This document shows, piece by piece, positions 17,622-26,421 of a DNA stretch of 64,000 nucleotides. The DNA comes from Patescibacteria group bacterium UBA6220. GTDB lineage: Bacteria; Patescibacteriota; Minisyncoccia; Minisyncoccales; Minisyncoccaceae. Both the position numbers and the translations under genes were made by a program. The notes beneath the pieces were generated by a model, which saw only the letters and a list, made by a program, of their open reading frames with translations, was not told the origin of the DNA and searched no databases. Each line of letters begins with the position of its first letter. The first letter of the stretch is position 1. The stretch covers positions 70,059 to 134,058 of the forward strand of contig DISC01000006.1 of NCBI GenBank assembly GCA_002421745.1, in the 5' to 3' direction.

Positions 17622-18545
17622 TCATATCCAATCTCGAGACTTGAATATAAAATAAAAAATACATGCCACAAAAAATATCAACAAAACAACAATCGGAAAA
17701 GCAAGCGAATTATTTGCCAATGGCAAAGGCACATTCATCCCAAAAACACTAGAAACTATGGTCGGAACCGTAAGAATTACTGTTAAAGAAGTCAATAAAC
17801 GAATAGTTTTATTAAGGTCATTAGTAAAAATAGCTTGATAAGAATCTCTTAGATTTTTAATACTTTTAACGCTAACCGTACAATTATCCACAGATTGCCT
17901 GATAGCAATAATCATATCTTCCAATAAATCATCATCATTACTATACAGATGCACATACCCGCCCTTAGAAATAGCCTCAATTACTGTTTTCATAGGCGTT
18001 AGAGCTGAAATATATTGATTTAATATTTCCTCACCTTCAATTAAATTAGTAATATCCAAACCTTTAATTTTTTTTAATCCTTTTTTTTGATTTAAAACAT
18101 TGTTTTTTACTCTTTTAATCTCTTTAGTAAAATTTTTAGAAATCAATAATAGAAAATGAATTAAAAACTTACTGCGTTGCGTAGTGGGAAAAGTCATTTT
18201 TCCATCAATAATAGATCTGATTGTTTTATTTCTTCCCGGAGAAATGGTTATTAAATATTTTTTATTTATAATTACTGTTAGTGGCGTAGTATAAATATCT
18301 TCTTTGTCTTGCTCTTGAGTATCTCTAATAAACAAAATAACATTTTCATTTTCTCTTTCAATGCGGGGCAACTCGTACAAATCCAGAGTATCTTCAATGT
18401 CGGGTATATCCAAATTGGTTATTTCCGCAATAAATTCAATGTCTTTAATTTTGGCATTTTCAATATTAACCCAACACCCATCTCGCAAGGAATCTATTTT
18501 TTCCAGCACATCTTCTTTTATGCCTTTGTAAAAAATTTCTACCAT
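17622..18545 (-). CDS. CorA-family divalent cation transporter
   Basis: 307 residues. Long cytoplasmic alpha/beta and coiled part, then two C-terminal helices (about 250-270, 280-300). The signature loop is SSVFGMNVPLP, with the essential GMN after the first helix. Expected to import Mg2+ or a similar cation as a homopentamer. The C-terminus ends basic (KSRDWI). Family call firm; the ion is inferred. Confidence 0.93.
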   Translation of the reverse strand: MVEIFYKGIKEDVLEKIDSLRDGCWVNIENAKIKDIEFIAEITNLDIPDIEDTLDLYELPRIERENENVILFIRDTQEQDKEDIYTTPLTVIINKKYLITISPGRNKTIRSIIDGKMTFPTTQRSKFLIHFLLLISKNFTKEIKRVKNNVLNQKKGLKKIKGLDITNLIEGEEILNQYISALTPMKTVIEAISKGGYVHLYSNDDDLLEDMIIAIRQSVDNCTVSVKSIKNLRDSYQAIFTNDLNKTIRLLTSLTVILTVPTIVSSVFGMNVPLPLANNSLAFPIVVLLIFFVACIFYFIFKSRDWI

Positions 18546-18600
18546 TTTATTAAAAAATTTTATTTATTAAAACCATTATATCAATATTTTTACAAAATAA

Positions 18601-18625
18601 AAAGACAGACTCATTGTCTGTCTTT
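18601..18625. terminator. Terminator of the cupin gene
   Basis: Perfect stem AAAGACAGAC (18601-18610) with GTCTGTCTTT (18616-18625), loop TCATT, with A and T runs on either side, so it can work both ways. It follows the cupin gene on the minus strand. Confidence 0.85.
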
Positions 18626-18638
18626 TTTTATTCAAAAA

Positions 18639-19037
18639 CTATTCTGTAGTTACACCATCAAATTCTAAATCACCTGCCTCAGCTTCTTCTTTTGTTGCTC
18701 TAATAATACCGTCTTTGTGATGAGCTGGCGAATAAATAGTATACAATTTCAAATCTTCTGTTTCTGAAGTATTAATAACATTATGTTGCGCACCCGATGG
18801 AACTATTATTGCAGCCCCATCGCTAATTTCATATTCATTGCCATCAATAATACATTTTCCATTACCTTTCTCAATACGAAGAAACTGATCGTTATCTTCG
18901 TGTACCTCCATGCCTATTTCTTCACTTGGTTTCAAACTCATTAATACTAGCTGACTATGCTTGGAAGTATAAAGAACTTTACGAAAATTATCATTTTCTA
19001 AAGTAAGTTTTTCTATATTTGCGTTATATCCTTTCAT
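18639..19037 (-). CDS. Cupin-domain protein
   Basis: 132 residues forming a single beta-barrel. Motif 1 is EIGMEVHEDNDQFLRIEKGNG (split: EIGMEVHEDNDQ then FLRIEKG) and motif 2 is VPSGAQHNVIN, with histidines and glutamate to bind a metal. A very common small cupin in Patescibacteria; the substrate is unknown. Single gene with its own terminator. Confidence 0.88.
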   Translation of the reverse strand: MKGYNANIEKLTLENDNFRKVLYTSKHSQLVLMSLKPSEEIGMEVHEDNDQFLRIEKGNGKCIIDGNEYEISDGAAIIVPSGAQHNVINTSETEDLKLYTIYSPAHHKDGIIRATKEEAEAGDLEFDGVTTE

Positions 19038-19105
19038 ATATTTAATAATTTTAATTATTATTATACAAATATTATACCATTAATACTATAAAACAAAAAC
19101 AATAT

Positions 19106-19675
19106 TTATCCCAATAACTCATTTAATAAATCATCAACTCCTATTTTATTTTTTGCCGAATAAGGAATAATCTTATGAAATCCAATCAATTCTTTTATTT
19201 TTTTAAATTGCTCTTCATAATCTGATTTTTTTATTTTATCTATTTTATTAGCCACCACTACTATATTTTTTCTATAATCCTCCAAACTATATAACATATC
19301 TAAATCATCTCTCGTTGGTCCAACGCTAGCGTCGATTATTAAAACTATCCTCTTTTGTTCGTAATTAGAAACAAAAAAATACCAATTCACCATGGCTCTT
19401 AGGCTGTTTTTTAATTTATCTGGAACCTTAGCATAACCATAGCCAGGCAAATCAACAAAATATAAAGAATTATTAATTAAAAAAATATTTATCTTTTGCG
19501 TGCGACCAGGAAAAGAACTGGTTTTAGCCAAATCATTTTGATTAACTAGAGAATTAATAACACTAGATTTTCCGGCATTGGAACGACCAATAAAAGCCAC
19601 TTGCGGAATACCATCTTCAAGTGAACTGTCGCTGCCGAGCACGCCTTTTATAAATTGAGCGGATTCTATCTTCAT
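19106..19675 (-). CDS. engB: Ribosome biogenesis GTPase EngB (YsxC/YihA)
   Basis: 189 residues. G1 GRSNAGKSS (about 30-38), the G2/switch region SSFPGRTQKINIF, G3 DLPGYGYAKV, G4 NKID and G5 YSAK are all present. Needed for late large-subunit assembly. Normal length and intact. Confidence 0.97.
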   Translation of the reverse strand: MKIESAQFIKGVLGSDSSLEDGIPQVAFIGRSNAGKSSVINSLVNQNDLAKTSSFPGRTQKINIFLINNSLYFVDLPGYGYAKVPDKLKNSLRAMVNWYFFVSNYEQKRIVLIIDASVGPTRDDLDMLYSLEDYRKNIVVVANKIDKIKKSDYEEQFKKIKELIGFHKIIPYSAKNKIGVDDLLNELLG

Positions 19676-19757
19676 ATATCTTTAATATAATAATAACCAA
19701 AACTAGATACTTTAACTTATGTACCTGATGACACTTATTTCATCACAAAGAATCAAA

Positions 19758-19823
19758 CTATTTCTTTTTATCTTTTTTTGGTTTTTTGGTCTCTTTTCTT
19801 TGAGAATTATTTCCTTTTGCCAT
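19758..19823 (-). CDS. Possible 21-residue lysine-rich micro-protein
   Basis: ATG at 19821-19823 to TAG at 19758-19760 encodes MAKGNNSQRKETKKPKKDKK plus a final K. It is highly basic and fills the gap between EngB and a terminator. Similar tiny MAKGNNSQ-type basic peptides occur in other bacteria as far as I recall, but this was not checked. There is no clear ribosome binding site. Confidence 0.45.
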   Translation of the reverse strand: MAKGNNSQRKETKKPKKDKKK

Positions 19824-19894
19824 ATTTTTATCTAATTTGAAGACTGCTTATATAAAAAGCATATCATTGTATTTATTTTTAAACAACTAAAAAA

Positions 19895-19916
19895 CCGCCC
19901 ACTAACCAATGGACGG
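19895..19916 (-). terminator. Terminator of the zinc-ribbon protein gene
   Basis: On the minus strand CCGTCCA (19910-19916) pairs with TGGGCGG (19895-19901), with one G-T pair, followed by a T-run. Confidence 0.8.
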
Positions 19917-19923
19917 CTTATTA

Positions 19924-20622
19924 TTATTTTTTAACTGACTTCTTTTTAATAGCAACTTTCTTACTTGCAGTCTTTTTAAGATTTTTTGGTTTTTCTTTTT
20001 TTGCCACTACCGCTGATTTTTTAGGTTTTTCTTTTTTTGTAGTCGCTACTATTTTTTTAGGTTTTTCTTTTTTTTCGATTTTTATTTCCTTTCTTTCAAT
20101 TACAACATCTTTCTTTTCTTCTTTTACAGAGGGATTTAAAATTTTCAAAATTCTATCCAATTTAGCATTTAAGGCGTCAAATTGATCTTTGTATTGATCG
20201 CTTGTTTTACTGCTTTTGTTTGAAAAATCTCCATTTTTATCAAAACAGTCCTTACAATAAACAGGTCTATCTTCGGTTGGCCTAAAGGGAAGTTCAAATC
20301 TTTTTCCGCAAGTAGCACAAATTGCATCAAACATTTTCTTATCTTGAAATCTAGGTCTTTGATCTCTTCTTTCTGTTCTATCTGAAACCGATCCGCCACC
20401 GCGAGACGTAAAACACTCACTACAATAAACAGGCTTGTCGCTAGTCGGCAAAAAAGGAACCTGGCATTTTCTACCACAATCACTGCAAATAGCGTCGTGC
20501 ATTTGCGGCCTTCCCCTATCTCTGTCTCCAAAACGCTTTTTGCCTGAATCCCTTCTTTTAAAATCACTTTCTCTAGAAGAGTTTCTTTTTTCCTTATTAA
20601 AGATATTATCGAAATTTTTCAT
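19924..20622 (-). CDS. Protein with two zinc-ribbon modules and a lysine-rich tail
   Basis: 232 residues. A basic, Arg-rich N-terminus (1-40), then two copies of a four-cysteine module: CSDCGRKCQVPF...PVYCSEC (about 46-75) and CATCGKRFELPF...PVYCKDC (about 102-130). A short coiled segment DQFDALNAKLDRILKIL follows, then a tail with repeated KKEKPKK units. Likely a nucleic-acid-binding protein. This architecture is frequent in Patescibacteria but has no assigned function. A long reading frame on the same strand in another phase (20169-20567) is an artefact of the repeats. Confidence 0.8.
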   Translation of the reverse strand: MKNFDNIFNKEKRNSSRESDFKRRDSGKKRFGDRDRGRPQMHDAICSDCGRKCQVPFLPTSDKPVYCSECFTSRGGGSVSDRTERRDQRPRFQDKKMFDAICATCGKRFELPFRPTEDRPVYCKDCFDKNGDFSNKSSKTSDQYKDQFDALNAKLDRILKILNPSVKEEKKDVVIERKEIKIEKKEKPKKIVATTKKEKPKKSAVVAKKEKPKNLKKTASKKVAIKKKSVKK

Positions 20623-20725
20623 ATTTTTTGTATATATTAATCTGTGGGAGTCATTATAGGCTATATATGATTATAAAGCAATTAAAATATCAAAAAATTG
20701 AACTTTTACGTTTTAATTTCAAAAT

Positions 20726-21127
20726 CTACTTTTTAATTATTTTCTTTCCTTTTTGGATTACTTTTGCAGCACTTTTTTCAACATCACGCTTCATAACCTT
20801 AGCCGAACCGCTAATTACTTTCCAATGTTTTTTTAAATCTCGTGCTAATAATTTTATTTCTTCGCGACCAGCCTTTTTTCCTTTTTCATATTCCATAGCT
20901 ACAGAATCAATAATTTCAGAATAAACAGGCTCTGTGATTTCTTTGGCCATTTCCAATTTTTCTACCACATCCCCCTTCATTTTAATAACCCAAGCCTTAG
21001 CATGTTTTTGATTTTTCTTTCCTTTTGGCCCAAAGAAAAAATAGGCTGTTGCAGCCAACCCTGCCAAGCTTGCCCCAAGAACAGCTAATCCTATTGCACT
21101 AGATTTATTTTTTGTTGTTGTTTTCAT
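20726..21127 (-). CDS. Small membrane-anchored basic helical protein
   Basis: 133 residues. One N-terminal helix (about 11-32, IGLAVLGASLAGLAATAYFFF) followed by GPKGKKNQK and a long lysine-rich alpha-helical region. The layout resembles YtxH-like proteins (helix, GPxxGxxxR, coiled coil), but homology is uncertain. Unknown function. Confidence 0.7.
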   Translation of the reverse strand: MKTTTKNKSSAIGLAVLGASLAGLAATAYFFFGPKGKKNQKHAKAWVIKMKGDVVEKLEMAKEITEPVYSEIIDSVAMEYEKGKKAGREEIKLLARDLKKHWKVISGSAKVMKRDVEKSAAKVIQKGKKIIKK

Positions 21128-21233
21128 TTTTATTAAAATTATTATTTATTATTTGATACTATAATTATAGCATTAATTAAAAATAATTACTTGATTTTTA
21201 AATAAAAACCAACAAGAAAACAAAATACATATT

Positions 21234-21701
21234 TTAAATAGAGTAAATATATAAAAACCTTTCCCACTCCTTAATGCACTTTTCGGTTAAATCAATCACA
21301 TCAATTAATGTTCCAAACTCTTCGACATCAAGACCAAACCTGTTTTCTTTTTTGGTAGGATCATAATAATTAACAATAGGCGTCACAATACCAAAAGTTT
21401 TATGTTCAATAAAATGATTTTGCGACTCATATTGATTTATTTCTTTATGTTTTTGTTTATTAGCCATATCTTTGCAAAGAGACAACCAAATACTTTTTGA
21501 AATAAAAATATTAATATCTCTCGCTCCGTAACGGCTTTGAATCAACCAATCGCGCAAATGATAACACTGAATAAAAAAAGAGGTAAAAGCATCTACTGCA
21601 TTTTTAAAATTATCATCTGTGGCAATAGAAAAACGCTCAAGATCTTCTCTGAGCCTCTTTATTCTGTCTAATTGTTCTTGATATGGTAATAAATTTTTCA
21701 T
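21234..21701 (-). CDS. Conserved-looking soluble helical protein of unknown function
   Basis: 155 residues, no signal or helix for the membrane. Motifs FIQCYHLRDWLIQ (about 48-60) and LCKDMANKQKHK (about 89-100) look conserved and resemble a YHLRDW...C.D.AN..KH pattern seen in all-helical, HEPN-like proteins. I cannot name the family. Single gene between terminators. Confidence 0.65.
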   Translation of the reverse strand: MKNLLPYQEQLDRIKRLREDLERFSIATDDNFKNAVDAFTSFFIQCYHLRDWLIQSRYGARDINIFISKSIWLSLCKDMANKQKHKEINQYESQNHFIEHKTFGIVTPIVNYYDPTKKENRFGLDVEEFGTLIDVIDLTEKCIKEWERFLYIYSI

Positions 21702-21748
21702 AACTTCACAGCCAAATTAACATAAGTCACAAAAAATAACAACAAAAA

Positions 21749-21780
21749 AACATCTTAATTTAATTAAAAACCGAGATGTT
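21749..21780 (-). terminator. Terminator of the FISUMP pilin-like gene
   Basis: On the minus strand AACATCT (21774-21780) pairs with AGATGTT (21749-21755), followed by seven T residues. The loop is long (about 18 bases) and AT-rich. Confidence 0.65.
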
Positions 21781-21807
21781 CTTTATTTTTCAACTACAGC
21801 TATTTGA

Positions 21808-23142
21808 TTAATTTCTAATACATCTCACGGAATAACCTCTTGCTCGAACATCAACACCGGGATTATATCCAATCAAACCAAAAGAAATACTATAAGAACC
21901 GGGATTGCTAGTCGAGCTGCTCCAATAACAAGAACTGGTTCCCACAAGAGCAAGAATAGCGTTGTTATGTTGTCGATAACCACCAGCTGGCATCTTTAAA
22001 GAAGAGGCGTAAACAGCATCACGTCCATCCCAATCTCCGGCAGAAATTTCAGCATTCCACTCTGATATTGTAGGCAAGCGCCATCCAGAAGGACAAGGGG
22101 TATTAGTGCCACCATCTCCTTGCCATAAATTGCTGTTCTGAGGAGATCTCCAATCATAAAAACCGGCACCATTTATAATAAAATTACTATGTCCAGGATC
22201 ATCGGTACTAGACAAGGTACTAGTTGTTCCACTTGTACGAAGTTGATGATCATCGTCCAATCTTCCCCACTGAAACAAGTCACCATAAGCAGCTGTATCA
22301 TCATAAGCAATAGCAACTTGACTAGCTCCAAGATTACGATCCATCCAACACTTACCTGCTGGCGATATTACTGTCCCATAAGTTACACTGCCACTCCTAT
22401 AAGTAAAATTAACTGTTTCGCCACAAGTAGTATAAACAGCTGTCGCAATACTACTATTGGCATAGCCAGACTTAACCGCTAAAGCTTTAACTGTTCCAGC
22501 AGAATTTATAACCAATGGCGTCACAGCTTGATTAATTGATGATGTTGTTGGATCACTTCCATCAAGAGTATAGTAAATAGCATCCGCCCCGGCCGAAGTA
22601 ATTGTTACGGTTGTGCTAAGCATAATAATCCCGGCAGATGGACCAAAGGTTGGAGTTGCTTGAGTACCATAAAGAGTTGCCCAAGTATTTGTAATACTGT
22701 CGTATTGATAAACGCTATTATCGCTCAGAACCGCTTCTAAAGTAAAACTCTCGCCATCTATGTTTGAATATGTGTAAACATAATAATTTCCGTCAGGGTC
22801 AACTGGTGGATTTGGTAAATAGATCTGAATATCTTCTTCTAGGGTTGTGCAAGGATTATCCCCGCCACCGATAGTACAAGCATAGGTTGTATTTGGCGGG
22901 ACATCCGAACTTCCAGGAAGACCATTGTTTCTAATAGAGTACATTAGAATTACTTTTTCTATAGTCGCAGTATCTACCTTTCTTTTTGCATCTTTGGACA
23001 TATCGATTGTGTCATTCATAGAAACGAAAATAAAGCCAGAGAGTATTCCGACAATTGCAACAACAACTAGAAGCTCGATCAGAGTAAAAGCCCGATTAAA
23101 TGGCATAAATTTCATCGGGTAAACTTTTTTAATATTTTTCAT
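21808..23142 (-). CDS. Type IV pilin-like protein with chitobiase-C and FISUMP domains
   Basis: 444 residues. A prepilin leader NRAFTLIELLVVVAIVGIL (about 16-34) has the required glutamate, with Ala in place of the usual Gly before the cleavage site. A pilin-like domain (to about 145) is followed by a CHB_HEX_C-type module (IYYTLDGSDPTTSS, about 180-240) and a C-terminal FISUMP domain (about 245-444: GKCWMDRNLGA, LFQWGR, CPSGWRLPTISEWN, CYWSSS, GYSVRCIRN). FISUMP has a C-type-lectin/FGE-like fold. Met codons at 23115 or 23106 are equally good starts. Probably a pilus-tip or surface ligand binder. Confidence 0.88.
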   Translation of the reverse strand: MKNIKKVYPMKFMPFNRAFTLIELLVVVAIVGILSGFIFVSMNDTIDMSKDAKRKVDTATIEKVILMYSIRNNGLPGSSDVPPNTTYACTIGGGDNPCTTLEEDIQIYLPNPPVDPDGNYYVYTYSNIDGESFTLEAVLSDNSVYQYDSITNTWATLYGTQATPTFGPSAGIIMLSTTVTITSAGADAIYYTLDGSDPTTSSINQAVTPLVINSAGTVKALAVKSGYANSSIATAVYTTCGETVNFTYRSGSVTYGTVISPAGKCWMDRNLGASQVAIAYDDTAAYGDLFQWGRLDDDHQLRTSGTTSTLSSTDDPGHSNFIINGAGFYDWRSPQNSNLWQGDGGTNTPCPSGWRLPTISEWNAEISAGDWDGRDAVYASSLKMPAGGYRQHNNAILALVGTSSCYWSSSTSNPGSYSISFGLIGYNPGVDVRARGYSVRCIRN

Positions 23143-23247
23143 TGTTCTAATGTTCCTTAATGTTCTTTTTATTTATTAAAATTATTATACCAAAAAACCA
23201 ATTCAAAAACAAAGCTTCATCAATTTAAATTTAAAAAAAGAAAAAAA

Positions 23248-23278
23248 GAATGTTAAGGTATTCGATACCTTAACATTC
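23248..23278. repeat. Perfect palindrome, REP-like copy 1
   Basis: GAATGTTAAGGTAT (23248-23261) pairs exactly with ATACCTTAACATTC (23265-23278) around TCG. It resembles the hairpin at 23334-23362. Confidence 0.85.
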
Positions 23279-23316
23279 CTATTTAAAAAAATAATCTGTT
23301 AAAAAAGCGTCAAATA

Positions 23317-23364
23317 AGAATGTTTAGGGGGCAAATGTTTAGGTGTCCGACACCTAAACATTCT
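23317..23364. repeat. Palindrome with an extra half-site, REP-like copy 2
   Basis: AATGTTTAGGTGT (23334-23346) pairs with ACACCTAAACATT (23350-23362) around CCG. A further half, AGAATGTTTAGG (23317-23328), can pair with CCTAAACATTCT (23353-23364), giving alternative folds. Together with copy 1 this occupies the 243-base gap between the pilin-like gene and the P-type ATPase. Confidence 0.85.
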
Positions 23365-23385
23365 GAAAATGCGCCTTTCTTTAGT

Positions 23386-26088
23386 TTATATATTTTTTTG
23401 TTGAATTTTACTATAAAGTTTATTTATTTTTCTTCGATAAAAAAATTTACGAATTTCTTCTACTAAAACAATTGAAAAAGCAATTGGAATAATCATCAAC
23501 CATTCTGAAAGAGAAAGTGAAGTAACGTGTAAAATCTTTTGTAAAAAAGGAGTATAAAGTGCAATAAACTGTAAAAATATAACAATCACAGTAGCTCCAA
23601 CTAAAAACTTATTAGAGAAAGGATTCATTTTAAATATTGATTCGCTTTCTGACCTACAATTCCAAGCATTGAACCATTGAAACGCCGCAAGCGTAGTAAG
23701 TGATATTGTCCACGCTTTAACAATATCAACTTCAAAATACCCCCTAAAAAGATACAAGGTTCCAATAGCCATTGGTAAAGCCATAAACAAAATCCTTTGA
23801 CTCATAAATCCATCAATAATCCATTTTTTAGGACGCTCAAATTTTCCCTGCATTAATCCTTTTTCTTGCGGCTCCATAGCAAGAGCGACATCAAGAAATC
23901 CGTCTGTCACAAAATTAAGCCAAATAATTTGTGCCGCAAGAAGAGGCAAGGGATATCCTAAAACAAGTGCACCAATAATAACTAAAATCTCTCCTATGTT
24001 TGTGGAAAAAAGATAAAGAATAATTTTTTTAATTGTTTTATAAATCCCCCTACCTTCTTCAGCAGCAGAAACTATACTTGCAAAATTATCATCCAAAAGT
24101 ATTATATCAGCAGCTTCTTTCGCCACCTCTGTTCCAATTAGTCCCATAGCTACGCCCAAATCAGCCCCAACCAATGATGGCGCATCATTTACTCCGTCTC
24201 CCGTCATAGCGACAATCTCCCCGCGTTTACGATAAGCTTGGATAATACGCAATTTATGATTGGGTGTAACTCTGGCAAAAACCGTAACGTGAGTAAGTTT
24301 TTTTTCTAATTCCCTATCTGACATAGAATCAATCTCTCCTCCAGTAAGAACATCGTCTCCTTTGTGCCAAATATCAGCTTCCCTTGCAATTGCCTGAGCC
24401 GTCAAACTATGATCTCCAGTAATCATAACCACTTTCATATCTGCCGCCACTACCCTTTGTATTGCCTCCTTAACTTCCGGACGAAGAGCATCATTCATAC
24501 CAAAAAAACCAACAAAAGTAAGCAAAGGCATTTTATTAGAATCAATGGTTTTTTCAGTATTCGGATTAATAGCATAAGCCACAACTCTAAAACCATTTTG
24601 CGCAAAATCATGAAAGGCTGCCTCCAGCTTCTTTTTACTTTCCTTATTCAAAGCACTGATTTTGTCCTTGAACCAAACATTACTACAAAGTTCAAGTATT
24701 TTTTCTGGAGCGCCAATAACAGTAAGAAAATTTTTACCCTCAACAACTCTAATCGTAGCATGATATTTTTTTTGATAATCAAAAGGTAATTCAAAAATTT
24801 TTGGTGACTCTTGTTTTGTCACGTCATGCCTAAATCCAATTTTTTCTGAAAAAACCTGTATCGCTGCTTCAGTAGGATCTCCTGCAATTTTCCAAGCATT
24901 AGATTCTTCTAAGAAAAAAAGTCTAGCGTCAGCACAAAATTCACCAACTCTTCCACTAAAAAGAAGTTCCGGATAATTTAAAGGATCGACAACCTTATCA
25001 TTAAAAATAATTTCACCTTTTGGCTCGTATCCATTGCCTGTAATATCAAAAGTTTTACCACCAACATATACGCGCTGAATTAACATTTCATTTTTTGTAA
25101 GTGTTCCTGTTTTATCTACTGCTATAATTTTTGTTTGCCCTAAAGCCTCAATTGATTGCAATCTCTTTACTAAAACGTTACGCTTTGCCATTCTTTGAAC
25201 CCCAGTAGCTAAAACCAAAGTCATAACTATGGGAAGCCCTTCAGGAATAATAGAAACTGAAACAGCCACAGCTAAAGTAAACATTTCTTCAAGAGATTTG
25301 CCGGAAACAACACCTAAAAGAATCAACAAAATACTGATAATAATTACCGCCACAACAATAAGACGCGAAAAATAACGAATCGTAGTTTTTAAAGGAATTT
25401 CAGTATTAATAGAAGTTATTTTTTGAGCAATTTTTCCAATTTCTGTTGTGATTCCTGTAGCAACAACAATTGCGACACCATTTCCACTTAGAATATGCGT
25501 ACCCTTGAATATCATATTCCTTTGATTCGACGCAGATAAATTATCTACCACTTTATCGATTTTAATTACAGGATCAGACTCACCCGTAAGACTGGCCTCA
25601 TCCACTTTAAGCGTGTTAGAAAAAATAATCCTTGCATCAGCTGGAACTTTCTCTCCCTCTTGCAAAACAATAATATCACCAGGAACTATTTCAACATCTG
25701 AAATTACTAATTCTTTTCCGTCTCGCAAAACAGTAGCCGAAGTCTCCGCAAGTCTTTTTAATGCAAGTAACGCATTTTGAGCTTTGCCTTCTTGAGCTGT
25801 TCCAACAACTGCATTAAAAAGAAGTATAGTAAAAATAATCGAAGCATCAACAAGCTCTCCCATCGCAAAAACAATGCCCACCGCAATAAAAAGCACATAA
25901 ATTAAAGGACTCTTAAACTGTCGTAAAAAAATAACAAAAAGACTATCCGTCTTGCTTTCAGGAAGTTTGTTGGGTCCATATTCTTTAAAACGATTTTTCA
26001 CTTCTTCTTTTGTTAGGCCATCTGTCCGAGAATGAAGAACATCGATAACATCGCTAGTCTTTTTTGTATGCCATAAAATCTGCTGCAT
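23386..26088 (-). CDS. Cation-transporting P-type ATPase (P2A, Ca2+-type)
   Basis: 900 residues. Actuator TGES (EASLTGESDPV), the PEGLP helix motif SIIPEGLPIVMTLVLA, phosphorylation site DKTGTLTKNE, KxxGAPE-type nucleotide site (VIGAPEKIL), TGDH and hinge GDGVNDAPSL are intact. About ten helices, with the N-terminal cation ATPase domain (HTKKTSDVIDVLHS). It pumps Ca2+ or a similar ion across the membrane using ATP. Its ATG directly abuts the stop of the DUF4405 gene, so the two are co-translated. Confidence 0.95.
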   Translation of the reverse strand: MQQILWHTKKTSDVIDVLHSRTDGLTKEEVKNRFKEYGPNKLPESKTDSLFVIFLRQFKSPLIYVLFIAVGIVFAMGELVDASIIFTILLFNAVVGTAQEGKAQNALLALKRLAETSATVLRDGKELVISDVEIVPGDIIVLQEGEKVPADARIIFSNTLKVDEASLTGESDPVIKIDKVVDNLSASNQRNMIFKGTHILSGNGVAIVVATGITTEIGKIAQKITSINTEIPLKTTIRYFSRLIVVAVIIISILLILLGVVSGKSLEEMFTLAVAVSVSIIPEGLPIVMTLVLATGVQRMAKRNVLVKRLQSIEALGQTKIIAVDKTGTLTKNEMLIQRVYVGGKTFDITGNGYEPKGEIIFNDKVVDPLNYPELLFSGRVGEFCADARLFFLEESNAWKIAGDPTEAAIQVFSEKIGFRHDVTKQESPKIFELPFDYQKKYHATIRVVEGKNFLTVIGAPEKILELCSNVWFKDKISALNKESKKKLEAAFHDFAQNGFRVVAYAINPNTEKTIDSNKMPLLTFVGFFGMNDALRPEVKEAIQRVVAADMKVVMITGDHSLTAQAIAREADIWHKGDDVLTGGEIDSMSDRELEKKLTHVTVFARVTPNHKLRIIQAYRKRGEIVAMTGDGVNDAPSLVGADLGVAMGLIGTEVAKEAADIILLDDNFASIVSAAEEGRGIYKTIKKIILYLFSTNIGEILVIIGALVLGYPLPLLAAQIIWLNFVTDGFLDVALAMEPQEKGLMQGKFERPKKWIIDGFMSQRILFMALPMAIGTLYLFRGYFEVDIVKAWTISLTTLAAFQWFNAWNCRSESESIFKMNPFSNKFLVGATVIVIFLQFIALYTPFLQKILHVTSLSLSEWLMIIPIAFSIVLVEEIRKFFYRRKINKLYSKIQQKNI

Positions 26089-26355
26089 TTAATTTTTAAA
26101 TAAATTTTTAATCCAATGCCAGTGTAAAATCAGATGCACCACAATAACTCCGATAAAAATTAAAGAGCAAACTGTGTGAATGTCTGCCCAATTATAACGA
26201 GTCAATCCTAAAAATAAATTAACATCTAGCTCTCCTCTTCCCCCTTGAAAACCTTGACCTTGAGGTAAAATTTTCCAAAGAATAACTCCGGAAAAAAAAG
26301 AAGTTAACATAAATAAAAAACCAAAAATATTAACAATTGTATTTATTTTTTTCAT
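26089..26355 (-). CDS. DUF4405-like small membrane protein
   Basis: 88 residues. Two helices (about 9-30, 60-82) and a histidine set including WADIHTVCSL and HLILHWHWIKNL, in the DUF4405 or cytochrome-b-like pattern, with a glycine-rich loop between. It could bind haem or metal. It is immediately upstream of and contiguous with the P-type ATPase gene. Confidence 0.75.
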   Translation of the reverse strand: MKKINTIVNIFGFLFMLTSFFSGVILWKILPQGQGFQGGRGELDVNLFLGLTRYNWADIHTVCSLIFIGVIVVHLILHWHWIKNLFKN

Positions 26356-26380
26356 ATATTTTTATTATATCATAAACCAA

Positions 26381-26400
26381 AAGCCACCTAAAGGTGGTTT
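26381..26400. terminator. Terminator after the deacetylase-like gene
   Basis: AAGCCACC (26381-26388) pairs with GGTGGTTT (26393-26400), loop TAAA, one G-T pair. It ends the minus-strand gene at 26422. On the plus strand it also precedes a strong T-run. Confidence 0.75.
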
Positions 26401-26421
26401 CTTTTTTTTATTAAAATTTTA

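Noticed and set aside
20169..20567. A 132-residue minus-strand frame inside the zinc-ribbon gene
   Set aside because: It is another phase of a repetitive coding region, with no domain of its own.
21808..22000. A diversity-generating retroelement at the pilin-like gene
   Set aside because: No RT gene, accessory gene or template repeat was seen nearby; kept only as a low-interest possibility.
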